Shown here in pieces: positions 1 through 5,998 of a stretch of 64,000 nt of DNA. Position 1 is the stretch's first letter; each line of letters begins with the position of its first letter. This DNA is from CAZDWZ01 sp964509425. GTDB lineage: Bacteria > Bdellovibrionota_C > UBA2361 > SZUA-149 > CAZDWZ01. A program made the translations under genes and the position numbers. The notes below the pieces were generated by a model. That model ran no database searches, had not been told where the DNA came from, and saw only the letters and a program-made list of their open reading frames with translations. The stretch spans positions 1 through 64,000 of the forward strand of contig CAZDWZ010000002.1 in assembly GCA_964509425.1 (NCBI GenBank), written 5' to 3'.

Positions 1-58
1 CTCGTCCCCGGTCTATGCCCCCAAGTTCTGACCTGGTAAGCGCCGGGTGGTGGAGAGA

Positions 59-352
59 CTAGAGTCTCAAATTATCAGCTGTCGGATCTACGATCGTATT
101 TGCTGGATTGTAGCTGTTCGGATACGGGTTCGCGTTGCCCATGTCCTTAAGGTCCATGCCCAGCCACATGATCGCCTCCTGTAGTTTCGTCACGGCGATA
201 CTGCGTTCGCGACTCTTTCGCGGCGCATCCTTCAAGCGAGACAAAACAACATCGAGAGCAACCCGAAATTCCTTCGTTTCGACGATATCCCGTTCCGCCG
301 GATCTGGGACTATCTTTCCTTCTTCACTAACTGTTCCGACTGGTGTTTCCAT
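59..352 (-). CDS. Probable Acb2/Tad1-like cyclic-nucleotide sponge (anti-CBASS/anti-Thoeris type)
   Basis: A 97-residue protein. Its C-terminal half carries the pattern SRERSIAVTKLQEAIMWLG followed by NPYPNSYNPANT and PTADNLRL. From memory this matches the helical-hairpin family that includes phage Acb2 and Tad1 proteins, which bind cyclic oligonucleotides or cADPR-type signals and so blunt CBASS or Thoeris defence. The acidic N-terminus has no recognised domain. The ATG at 352 is chosen over one at 364 because GGAG lies six bases upstream of it and it follows the preceding stop by one base. It is the last visible gene of the minus-strand operon. The family match comes from pattern recognition only; many phage genomes carry this family as a hypothetical protein, and the ligand cannot be read from sequence. 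Confidence 0.55.
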   Translation of the reverse strand: METPVGTVSEEGKIVPDPAERDIVETKEFRVALDVVLSRLKDAPRKSRERSIAVTKLQEAIMWLGMDLKDMGNANPYPNSYNPANTIVDPTADNLRL

Positions 353-353
353 C

Positions 354-551
354 TCACTCTCCATCTTCGGGCTTGCAGCCCCGTTCTCTCACATCGCTAA
401 TGCGCATGGTCTTAACGCCGACCTCACGCATTGCGTCCATCATTGCATCGAGGAGCACTTTCAGAACCTCGACGCGGTTCGCGTAAATCAGATAGCTGGC
501 GACCGAGAGATACAGGAAGGTGCCGGCGCAGATGCCTAGGAAGTTTTCCAT
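354..551 (-). CDS. Small phage membrane protein, unknown function
   Basis: 65 residues. One hydrophobic segment covers about residues 4-24 (ICAGTFLYLSVASYLIYA), followed by a charged, probably cytoplasmic helix and a DGE C-terminus. The ATG has AGGAG eleven bases upstream. The gene overlaps the upstream gene by 16 bases and its end carries the ribosome site of the next gene, which supports real translation. No family recognised. Position just before the Acb2-like gene suggests co-expression but not function. Confidence 0.55.
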   Translation of the reverse strand: MENFLGICAGTFLYLSVASYLIYANRVEVLKVLLDAMMDAMREVGVKTMRISDVRERGCKPEDGE

Positions 552-904
552 CTAAGTAGCTCCTCAATTCTTCGCTTCTCCGGACAGTCGCCCGCAGCTC
601 TATAGCCATCATTTTCTTGCCAATAGAATGTTACGCGCATCCACCGCAGAAGCCTCAGCAGTTCTTCGCGCTCCGCCCTCAGCGCCTCGATCTCGTCCAG
701 GGCGGCGGGAAGGAGGGTGCGGGCCTGACGTGCAAAAGTCATGTCTTCCGCGGTGAAGGCCTTCACATTGTAGTAACGGTCTTCGTCCTTCTCGCCGAAG
801 TGCAAAAACAGTTCGTCAAGCTGCACATCACCAGCTTGGATATGCAGCCACGGTCCTTTCGTGGCCGCCTCGCAAATCGCGCGGGCGGCGGGGATGTCGA
901 TCAT
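536..904 (-). CDS. Phage hypothetical protein with coiled-coil segment
   Basis: 122 residues. The N-terminus (AICEAATKGPW) and the central FARQARTLLPAALDEIEALRAEREELLRLL resemble a common phage and prophage family whose members start with a CEAATPGPW-like block and continue into a short coiled coil. Function unknown. The ATG at 904 follows a GGAGG site that sits directly after the stop of the 57-residue gene upstream. Residues about 66-85 look like a leucine-zipper-like helix. Confidence 0.65.
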   Translation of the reverse strand: MIDIPAARAICEAATKGPWLHIQAGDVQLDELFLHFGEKDEDRYYNVKAFTAEDMTFARQARTLLPAALDEIEALRAEREELLRLLRWMRVTFYWQENDGYRAAGDCPEKRRIEELLRWKTS

Positions 905-913
905 GGGGCCTCC

Positions 914-1087
914 TTAAAATATGACGAAGTAAATGAGCCAAACAAACATAATCGGAAGCAGCCAGAACAATCTGAACACGACGCCAAAATCATAGTCGCC
1001 ACTTCTCTGATACGGGCGAGACATCCACACAAACATTCCCGTTGAGAGAATCAAGGGGATGGCCCACCAGGAAAACGTGATAGTCAT
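914..1087 (-). CDS. 57-residue two-helix membrane protein
   Basis: Found by reading the minus strand: ATG at 1087, TAA at 914-916. It encodes 57 residues with hydrophobic blocks ITFSWWAIPLILSTGMFVWM near the N-terminus and VFRLFWLLPIMFVWLIYFVIF at the C-terminus. These are consistent with two transmembrane helices joined by a short polar loop (SRPYQRSGDYDFG). Its start overlaps the upstream stop as ATGA and the AGGAGG for the next gene follows its stop, so it fits the coupled operon. It could be holin-like by shape, but nothing proves that. Confidence 0.6.
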   Translation of the reverse strand: MTITFSWWAIPLILSTGMFVWMSRPYQRSGDYDFGVVFRLFWLLPIMFVWLIYFVIF

Positions 1088-1272
1088 TTTATCTTCTCCT
1101 GCTTAAGCTGTTTGGCGATATGCTCTCCGAATGCCGCTGAGACGCATCGCCTAGCGAACACTTCGGCATCAATCGCGACGATGTGCTCACTTCTTTCCAC
1201 GAGATATCTGTAGACTTCTTGGGCCGCTGTGATTTCGAAATCCAAGGATGTTTTTGCTGTGAAGCTCTTCAC
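1084..1272 (-). CDS. Small phage hypothetical protein
   Basis: 62 residues from a GTG at 1272. That start is preferred because GTG overlaps the upstream stop (GTGA) and has GAGGAGG just before it; a TTG five codons earlier would place the ribosome site inside the gene. The protein is soluble, mixed charge, with a Lys-rich end (KQLKQEKIK). Its own stop overlaps the start of the small membrane protein gene. No family recognised. Confidence 0.5.
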   Translation of the reverse strand: MKSFTAKTSLDFEITAAQEVYRYLVERSEHIVAIDAEVFARRCVSAAFGEHIAKQLKQEKIK

Positions 1273-1508
1273 TTCGCCTCCTCGCAAAGCTGTTCGAGTT
1301 CTCGCACACGGTGGAGAATTGCGGTCAGCTCTTCAAGCTTCGCTTCGATCTTTGGAATGTTCACGCTGAAATTGAACCAGCGAGTTGTCATTCTCTGGTC
1401 CCACTTTGAAAGATCCTCGACTTCTTTCTTAATTTGAAACTGAAGCGAATCGGCTCGCCTTAGCAGACCGTCGACTCGTCCAGCGTTCTCGATTTTTTCG
1501 AAGTCCAT
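1269..1508 (-). CDS. Phage coiled-coil protein
   Basis: 79 residues starting MDFEKIENAGR. The ATG at 1508 has GAGGAGGGG about nine bases upstream and shares bases with the upstream stop. Most of the chain is predicted helical: residues about 20-35 and 48-75 (IPKIEAKLEELTAILHRVRELEQL) show heptad spacing of Leu and Ile. Such small coiled-coil proteins are frequent in phage early regions. Function unknown. Confidence 0.55.
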   Translation of the reverse strand: MDFEKIENAGRVDGLLRRADSLQFQIKKEVEDLSKWDQRMTTRWFNFSVNIPKIEAKLEELTAILHRVRELEQLCEEAK

Positions 1509-1819
1509 CACTCTTTCCCCTCCTCGATGCGGGCCATAAAATTCAACACGTCTCGCCACGCACATGCGTATGCTTGCGTGTAGTCACTCACGACGGCACG
1601 CACCCCGGTGCCCTGATTCGCTCGCTTCCGCAGCTCCTCCCACCAAGCCCGCGGGACCACATGCGCCCGCCGGGTTTCGAGTTCGGCCATCGCCGCTGGA
1701 ACGAGCTTCAGAATCTCATCGCAGTCTTGGCATGTGACACGACCACCCAAGCCGTGTTCGCAGCGACAATCCTTTGCAAGCAGCTCCCGCAGCCTCTCGG
1801 TGTCTGGTTTGGCGGTCAT
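1508..1819 (-). CDS. Small Cys-containing phage protein, possible zinc site
   Basis: 103 residues, start MTAKPDTERLRELL at 1819 in an ATGA overlap with the DUF3310 gene. Four cysteines in CRCEH...VTCQDC within residues 18-33 could form a small zinc knuckle (inferred from spacing only). The rest is helical with two Trp-containing segments (PRAWWEELRKRA and YACAWRDVLNF). The same frame is open far upstream, but that region overlaps the DUF3310 gene in another frame and is not coding here. Function unknown. Confidence 0.55.
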   Translation of the reverse strand: MTAKPDTERLRELLAKDCRCEHGLGGRVTCQDCDEILKLVPAAMAELETRRAHVVPRAWWEELRKRANQGTGVRAVVSDYTQAYACAWRDVLNFMARIEEGKE

Positions 1820-2031
1820 GGCTGAATCCTCTCCCGCTTCTCGATCTCCCGCTGCACGTACCACGCGGCCTTGCGCAGATCCTCGATCCCGTTCTTCAAG
1901 TCGGCCCGCCAAATGTATTTGATGGCGTTGCCAAGGTTGAAGCCCATGTGCTCGGTGATCTGAATGCACTCCACGCCCGACGGGTGGTTGGTGTAGTGCT
2001 TCGGGTGGTTTACTGGGTCGTGCTCGCTCAT
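1816..2031 (-). CDS. DUF3310 phage protein
   Basis: 71 residues made almost entirely of the DUF3310 signature: VNHPKHY near the N-terminus, SGVECIQITEHMGFNLGNA, then AIKYIWRADLKNGIEDLRKAAWYVQREIE. DUF3310 is a phage family related to the C-terminal part of T7 gp1.7, which has been described as a nucleotide kinase. Whether this short form is active is unknown. It is complete for the domain. The stop is coupled to the next gene and the ATG follows an AGAAG site. Confidence 0.88.
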   Translation of the reverse strand: MSEHDPVNHPKHYTNHPSGVECIQITEHMGFNLGNAIKYIWRADLKNGIEDLRKAAWYVQREIEKRERIQP

Positions 2032-2034
2032 CGA

Positions 2035-2325
2035 TTACTTCTTCTTGTCGTGAAGCTCCTCGAAGATATGCGCCTTGCAAGGGTAGAACTCGCCCTTGAT
2101 GCCTTGCACAAGGTAATCGCCAACGTTCCCGCGCATCGTGCCTTCCGGGGTCACGATGTCCACTTGCACTTCGAGACAAAGCGCACGCACAACGCTCGGA
2201 CGCTTTACGTATTCTTCGCTGTAAACCCTGAAGTCATGCGCATCGAAGTGCTGGATGGCGGCGCCGGCGGAGTCCACGATTAGGACATCCTTCAAATCGC
2301 GTGCTTCATTGTATTCGTCGATCAT
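2035..2325 (-). CDS. Phage hypothetical protein (GDYLVxGxxGEFYPCK family)
   Basis: 96 residues. The C-terminal pattern GNVGDYLVQGIKGEFYPCK followed by IFEE matches a widespread phage family in which a small beta domain ends in GDW/YI-x-GV-x-GE-x-YPCKPDIF. Function unknown. The ATG at 2325 has AGAGGAGAG upstream. The central part lists modified input (TPEGTMRGNVGD), typical of the family. Confidence 0.7.
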   Translation of the reverse strand: MIDEYNEARDLKDVLIVDSAGAAIQHFDAHDFRVYSEEYVKRPSVVRALCLEVQVDIVTPEGTMRGNVGDYLVQGIKGEFYPCKAHIFEELHDKKK

Positions 2326-2349
2326 ATCTCTCCTCTGATTTCAGCGGCG

Positions 2350-2622
2350 CTACGCCGCTTTCCACTCCTTGACAACGACTTCCGTTTGAACCATCTCGGG
2401 CAGGTCGATTTCTCCCGACGGAAATTCGTGCTCTTGGTATTCAGTGTTCCCTTTTTGCCACTGATACGCGTAGTGCTTGCCGCTAGCGCTGTGCTTAAGA
2501 ATGGTCGTCACGGTGGCAGACCATCGTCGAGGTTCTCCCGCAATTTCGTCCACCACTTCGAAGTCTGGATGATCGTCGAAGGCTAAGCCTCTTGCGTCTT
2601 CCTCGGTTAGTGTAATTTTCAT
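2350..2622 (-). CDS. Phage hypothetical protein
   Basis: 90 residues, start MKITLTEEDARGLAF at 2622 directly after an AGGAGGGGT ribosome site. The middle (EPRRWSATVTTILKHSASGKHYAYQWQKGNTEYQEHEF) looks like a small phage family that pairs an RRW-S-x-V-T-I-K block with an aromatic Y-x-W/S-x-x-x-G-x-T-E-x-Q block. Function unknown. The predicted fold is mainly beta. Confidence 0.6.
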   Translation of the reverse strand: MKITLTEEDARGLAFDDHPDFEVVDEIAGEPRRWSATVTTILKHSASGKHYAYQWQKGNTEYQEHEFPSGEIDLPEMVQTEVVVKEWKAA

Positions 2623-2654
2623 ACCCCTCCTCATTACCCCTTGTGGGGCGGTTG

Positions 2655-3023
2655 CTAGCGCAAGCAATACGCGCGCCAGATACGGTTGTTAAGAATCGAC
2701 TTGATGTCTTCAGGAATAGTGTGCCCGCTGTAGCGCACCCAGTCGGCGAGCCTTTCGAGTTCAAGAATTTCCTGCGAACACCGAATCATCTCGCGTTGCT
2801 TGTCTTTCGCGATCGACTCCAGGACATCGTGGAGGAGTCTGAACAGATCGCAGAAGGCGCATTGACATCCCGGAGCATGGATATCGGACTCAAACTCTTC
2901 GATAATTCTCGTTGCCAATACCGCACGCCGCATCCAGCTTCGCATACGCTCGAACTCGACGCCGTCGACGGTAACTGAGCCCGGAGGAACAACTTGACAC
3001 TCGCTGAGGTTAATTCTGCTCAT
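2655..3023 (-). CDS. Phage hypothetical protein
   Basis: 122 residues. The start MSRINLSECQ at 3023 is chosen because it overlaps the stop of the 51-residue gene upstream (ATGA) and has AGAAGAGG before it; the frame is open further upstream but reads through that gene. A central CQCAFC at about residues 52-57 could bind metal. The C-terminal half is helical. No family recognised. Confidence 0.55.
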   Translation of the reverse strand: MSRINLSECQVVPPGSVTVDGVEFERMRSWMRRAVLATRIIEEFESDIHAPGCQCAFCDLFRLLHDVLESIAKDKQREMIRCSQEILELERLADWVRYSGHTIPEDIKSILNNRIWRAYCLR

Positions 3024-3175
3024 CGCGACCTCTTCTCGGCGACAATACCAGCTAGGGAACACCCGATTGCGATGAATCCACAGATCGCAGCGATCGGGAC
3101 GTTCAGGTAGAGAGCGAATGCAACCGCGCCAATATTGAGGCCTATCCAAAAGAAGTTAAACTCGGTTTGATTCAT
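3020..3175 (-). CDS. 51-residue membrane protein
   Basis: Read directly on the minus strand: ATG at 3175, TGA at 3020-3022. The chain has two hydrophobic stretches (about residues 7-25 and 27-45, the second IAAICGFIAIGCSLAGIVA) and ends in EKRSR, consistent with a double-spanning protein with a positive cytoplasmic tail. Both ends are coupled: its ATG overlaps the upstream stop, and its stop overlaps the downstream ATG. No family recognised. Confidence 0.6.
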   Translation of the reverse strand: MNQTEFNFFWIGLNIGAVAFALYLNVPIAAICGFIAIGCSLAGIVAEKRSR

Positions 3176-3519
3176 CGCCGTCCCTCAGACACCCTGTAAG
3201 GCTCGGCTTGCTTGTTGAACGGCCGCGACGTGTATTCGCCATTCCAGTAGCCAACATGCCCGACCGTGCAGACAACGTTGCCGTCCTTGTCCTCGACCTT
3301 GTTACGGCCGCTCGTTTTGCAAAACGCTTGCGCCTGCTCCATCGTCATCTCGACGGTGCCGATACCGGTTTCGCACGTCGCTTCAACGATAAGAGAGGCG
3401 CGAAATAGGCCTTCGGCTACGCCCATCAGGTAGAAGCGACCCTTTACCGGCGCTGACTCGGCTCGCTGAAGCTGGCGCTGTCCTGCGCCCCACAAGCGTT
3501 CTGCAATTGGATTCGTCAT
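3172..3519 (-). CDS. Phage hypothetical protein
   Basis: 115 residues, ATG at 3519 after TAGGAG. Mixed alpha/beta composition with a helical N-terminus rich in Gln and Arg (AERLWGAGQRQLQRAE) and a Gly- and Tyr-rich C-terminus (VGYWNGEYTSRPFNKQ). Two cysteines in the middle. Not recognised; the tidy coupling to its downstream neighbour supports expression. Confidence 0.55.
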   Translation of the reverse strand: MTNPIAERLWGAGQRQLQRAESAPVKGRFYLMGVAEGLFRASLIVEATCETGIGTVEMTMEQAQAFCKTSGRNKVEDKDGNVVCTVGHVGYWNGEYTSRPFNKQAEPYRVSEGRR

Positions 3520-3528
3520 GGTTCGCTC

Positions 3529-3840
3529 CTAGAAGGGGATGTCGTCTGACTTCTCGACGGCGACTACGTTTTCGATCCCAGGGTTTATCTTCGCTTCAAT
3601 CGCGTTCAACTTGGGCGCAACCGCAGCTCCGCAGAAATTCGCTAGTGCCTTCGCCATGGCTTGCGATTCACGGATAGTTGATGCGAATTCCTTTTCTCGA
3701 AATTGCACGGCCACGTGTGCAATCGCCTCTTCAAACGAATTGAAGATTAAGGGATTGCTGAAGTTACCCCAGGCGTCTGAATCGCCGACGACGTAACCGT
3801 TTTGCGCCTTCGAGAGCGTGATTTTTGTTTTGTTTTCCAT
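3529..3840 (-). CDS. Small protein ending in an SSB-like DDIPF tail
   Basis: 103 residues, start MENKTKITLSKAQ at 3840 after AAGGAAG. It ends in EKSDDIPF, which closely resembles the acidic tip of bacterial SSB proteins (DDDIPF) through which SSB recruits RecO, PriA, RecQ, RecG and others. The rest is not an OB fold: an N-terminal beta segment is followed by a helix (AMAKALANFCGAAVAPKLNAIEAKI). It may mimic SSB or place a phage protein in host replication and repair complexes; this is inference from the last six residues. The same tail occurs in the protein at 9175-9792. Confidence 0.6.
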   Translation of the reverse strand: MENKTKITLSKAQNGYVVGDSDAWGNFSNPLIFNSFEEAIAHVAVQFREKEFASTIRESQAMAKALANFCGAAVAPKLNAIEAKINPGIENVVAVEKSDDIPF

Positions 3841-3866
3841 GACTTCCTTGATATTCCGGTTCGCTA

Positions 3867-4713
3867 CTAGAAATAGTTCGCCGCTTCCTTGCGGGTGATG
3901 AAGAGATGAAGGCCGTTCGAGCATTCAACGCGCGGATCTGGGTCAAATGCATCCGGCTTATGGACCTCGCCAATCTTCCAGCGAAAGCTATCGCTCCAGT
4001 CTGAGAAGAATTCGGTTTCATCGCACGGAGCTCCGCCTTTCTCGAAAGCGGCAACAGGGGTCGCTGCGCTGACACGGCACTTACGACCAATGAATGAGCA
4101 AGCGCGCTCAGCGTCTTCGGGAATCTGAAGTTTGAGAATGACCGGTCGACGGTTCTGCATGGAACGAACGGCTTTCCATCCGATGAATGAACCTTCTTCG
4201 GGAAGAATGAAGTAATTGAGCCGATCGATATCTTTCTGATCCAGGTCTGCGCCTTGCAGGTCTGCGCCTTGCAGGTCTGCGCCTTGCAGGTATGCGCCTT
4301 GCAGGTCTGCGCCTTGCAGGTCTGCGCCTCGCAGGTATGCGCCTTGCAGGTATGCGCCTTGCAGGTCTGCGCCTTGCAGGTCTGCGCCTCGCNNNNNNNN
4401 NNNNNNNNNNNNNNNNNNNNNNNNNNNNNNNNNNNNNNNNNNNNNNNNNNNNNNNNNNNNNNNNNNNNNNNNNNNNNNNNNNNNNNNNNNNNCCTTGCAG
4501 GTCTGCGCCTTGCAGGTCTGCGCCTCGCAGGTATGCGCCTTGCAGGTCTGCGCCTTGCAGGTCTGCGCCTTGCAGGTCTGCGCCTCGCAGGTATGCGCCT
4601 TGCAGGTCTGCGCCTTGCAGGTCTGCGCGAGAACCTCCCGGTTCTCCTAAATACCATTTCCGATTATCGGCAATGATAGTCGCTAGCTCTTCTCGTGTGT
4701 AGCTTCGGCTCAT
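3867..4713 (-). CDS. Pentapeptide-repeat protein with C-terminal DUF5758-like domain, interrupted by assembly gap
   Basis: The N-terminus (MSRSYTREELATIIADNRKWYLGEPGGSR) leads into ADLQG/AYLRG pentapeptide repeats, which form a right-handed quadrilateral beta-helix. After the gap the ADLQG repeats resume in another frame and run into a domain with RRPVILKLQIPEDAERACSF, GRKCR and ECSNGLHLFITRKEAANYF, which resembles the DUF5758 domain found after phage pentapeptide repeats. The two parts are out of frame only because 100 Ns are a placeholder: the repeat phase requires 9+15n missing bases, which restores the frame. An AAGGAG lies twelve bases before the ATG. Function unknown; some pentapeptide proteins mimic DNA, but nothing here shows that role. 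True length is unknown. Confidence 0.75.
4243..4628 (-). repeat. 15-bp tandem repeat encoding pentapeptides
   Basis: On the plus strand the unit is CCTTGCAGGTCTGCG with two common variants (CCTCGC for CCTTGC, and GTATGCG for GTCTGCG). On the coding strand these give ADLQG, AYLQG and AYLRG. At least about nineteen units are visible on the two sides of the gap. Near identity at DNA level, rather than only at protein level, suggests recent expansion and explains why the assembly broke here. Confidence 0.95.
4393..4492. other. Assembly gap (100 Ns)
   Basis: Exactly 100 Ns inside the 15-bp tandem repeat. The left side ends six bases into a unit and the right side begins at a unit start, so the missing length must be 9+15n. 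Confidence 0.99.
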
Positions 4714-4729
4714 CTCTCTCGCTCGCTCC

Positions 4730-4954
4730 TTAAAATTGCCCGTCTACCGGTTCGTCCGTCTCAACACCCACAGGCGCCGTCTTCGGCTTCCCGCGTCCGC
4801 CCTTGCGACCCGCTGCGGCGGCTTCGGCAGACGTCCACTCATGAGCGGTGCCTCTCGCATGCGCCGCCTTCCCGCCCTTCGACGCGATTGCCTTCCGCAC
4901 CTCGGGAGACATTGCGCCAAAGCCGCGCTTCACTTTTCCTGAACCTGAGTCCAT
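4730..4954 (-). CDS. KGG-motif (con-10/GsiB-like) protein
   Basis: 74 residues. KRGFGAMSPEVRKAIASKGG and then AHEWTSAEAAAAGRKGG give two copies of the KGG stress-repeat motif (con-10/GsiB type), linked by KAAHARGTAHE. These hydrophilic, Gly/Lys-rich proteins are known from stress-induced fungal and bacterial genes and also occur in some phages; their biochemical role is unclear. The ATG follows AGAGGAGAG. The C-terminus is acidic. Its 5' end overlaps the end of the 56-residue gene upstream by 25 bases. Confidence 0.8.
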   Translation of the reverse strand: MDSGSGKVKRGFGAMSPEVRKAIASKGGKAAHARGTAHEWTSAEAAAAGRKGGRGKPKTAPVGVETDEPVDGQF

Positions 4955-5100
4955 AAATTTGCTCTCCTCTCTCTAAGCTCTTCTTGAGAAACGGCGACGA
5001 TGAGGAAGACGAGGAATACGACGGCCCAGATAACGACGGTGATCGCGTCATCCAGCATCATGCTCGCTTCGTTCGGCTGTTCGCCCTTTTCGTTTTTCAT
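4930..5100 (-). CDS. 56-residue single-pass membrane protein
   Basis: Read on the minus strand from ATG at 5100 to TGA at 4930-4932. A polar N-terminus (MKNEKGEQPNEASMMLDD) precedes one strongly hydrophobic helix (AITVVIWAVVFLVFLIVAV) and a charged C-terminal tail (SQEELRERRANLW). The tail overlaps the start of the KGG gene in another frame. No family recognised; the shape fits a small phage membrane protein. Confidence 0.5.
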   Translation of the reverse strand: MKNEKGEQPNEASMMLDDAITVVIWAVVFLVFLIVAVSQEELRERRANLWTQVQEK

Positions 5101-5203
5101 CTGACCTCAAATCGTTAACCCGATTTCCTCCACACTTCGGGGCCGAGTGTTCCAACGGTAACTTTCGATTGACCGGGAGGGACTTTTACGAATCAAATTC
5201 CGG

Positions 5204-5638
5204 TCAGCACTTCTTGCCGCCGGGCTTTCCCTTACCTTTGCTTTTGCCCATGGTCGTTTCCTCCTGGTGCGGGTTAGTAAAAAGCAACTCGGAATCCTCT
5301 GGATCCGTGATGCCACGAGTAAAACTTGCGTCCATGCGTTCGAGCCACATGCCGCCCGACTGTCGAATCTTGCAGACGAGGTGAAACACACCCGGGCTGA
5401 GCGTCACGCGCTCTAAGCGATGCTTGTTCGTAAGCGGGTTTAAGGCGAGGTAACGGAGAATCTCGCCGTGAGAGATAGGCTTCCCAGCCGAACCGTTTGG
5501 CCCGCCGCAAAGATTCCAGTTGCCCGCCGCAAAGATTTCTGGGCGCGGCATGAGCCAGCGCTTTGCTTTTGCAGTGGCTGGACCTGATATCTCGTAGTTA
5601 CTCGGGTCAAAGAAGGGCAAGTTCTGGAAGGCTTTCAT
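5204..5638 (-). CDS. Phage hypothetical protein with Lys/Gly-rich tail
   Basis: 144 residues; the ATG at 5638 overlaps the RusA stop (ATGA). The main part has no recognised fold and includes GNWNLCGGPNGSAGKPISHGE and a basic C-terminus MGKSKGKGKPGGKKC. A textbook AGGAGG eight bases before the ATG of that last stretch (5251) suggests that the 15-residue tail may also be made alone, or that the tail is the end of the longer protein. The 100 bases after its stop (5101-5203) hold no gene I can support. Confidence 0.55.
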   Translation of the reverse strand: MKAFQNLPFFDPSNYEISGPATAKAKRWLMPRPEIFAAGNWNLCGGPNGSAGKPISHGEILRYLALNPLTNKHRLERVTLSPGVFHLVCKIRQSGGMWLERMDASFTRGITDPEDSELLFTNPHQEETTMGKSKGKGKPGGKKC

Positions 5639-5997
5639 CTTACCCCCCAGATTTCAATTGCACCTTGAAGCGCCCAATACTTCCCGGCGTTTAGTTCATA
5701 GATGTGCGAATCCTTCTGATACCAGGCGTCAAAGAACGCCTTAACAAGGTTGTCGAGGTCAGGCGTATAGAGATGCGGATCGCCGGGCTGAATATCGCTC
5801 TGCCGACTTGTCGCAATCGGCAGGCGAAACACCAAGCGATCCCCCAACTGGTGATCAGCGTTTCTTCTCCTCATCGACCAAATGACGTCACCCTTATAGG
5901 CAAGATAGCGCTTGGCGTTCTCGCGGACATGAGCTCCACGGCCGGTCATGCGAACGGCGCCCATCGGGACAAGGTCAAGAGAGTAGAGGAGCTTCAC
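5635..5997 (-). CDS. rusA: RusA-like Holliday junction resolvase
   Basis: 120 residues. The block TPDLDNLVKAFFDAWYQKDSHIYEL matches the RusA active-site region, where the two Asp residues of DLDN and a later Asp bind metal for symmetric cutting of four-way junctions. Length matches RusA (about 120). The start is GTG at 5997, with AGGAGG eleven bases upstream inside the end of the integrase gene, so the two are coupled. It likely resolves recombination or replication intermediates of the element. Function by homology is firm; activity is inferred. Confidence 0.85.
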   Translation of the reverse strand: MKLLYSLDLVPMGAVRMTGRGAHVRENAKRYLAYKGDVIWSMRRRNADHQLGDRLVFRLPIATSRQSDIQPGDPHLYTPDLDNLVKAFFDAWYQKDSHIYELNAGKYWALQGAIEIWGVR

Positions 5998-5998
5998 G

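Noticed and set aside
55..68. GAGACT-AG-AGTCTC palindrome at the end of the Acb2-like gene
   Set aside because: Short, overlaps the stop codon and is not followed by T-residues; too little to call a terminator.
4243..4628. Regular repeats that could suggest a CRISPR array
   Set aside because: Units are contiguous 15-mers without spacers and encode pentapeptides.
4108..4713. Arg/Pro-rich or Cys-rich proteins read from the repeat in other frames on either strand
   Set aside because: They are out-of-frame translations of the 15-bp pentapeptide unit; only the ADLQG/AYLRG frame has start, stop and a real C-terminal domain.
5107..5391. 94-codon minus-strand frame overlapping the end of the 144-residue gene
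   Set aside because: Lacks a ribosome site and overlaps a coupled gene in another frame.
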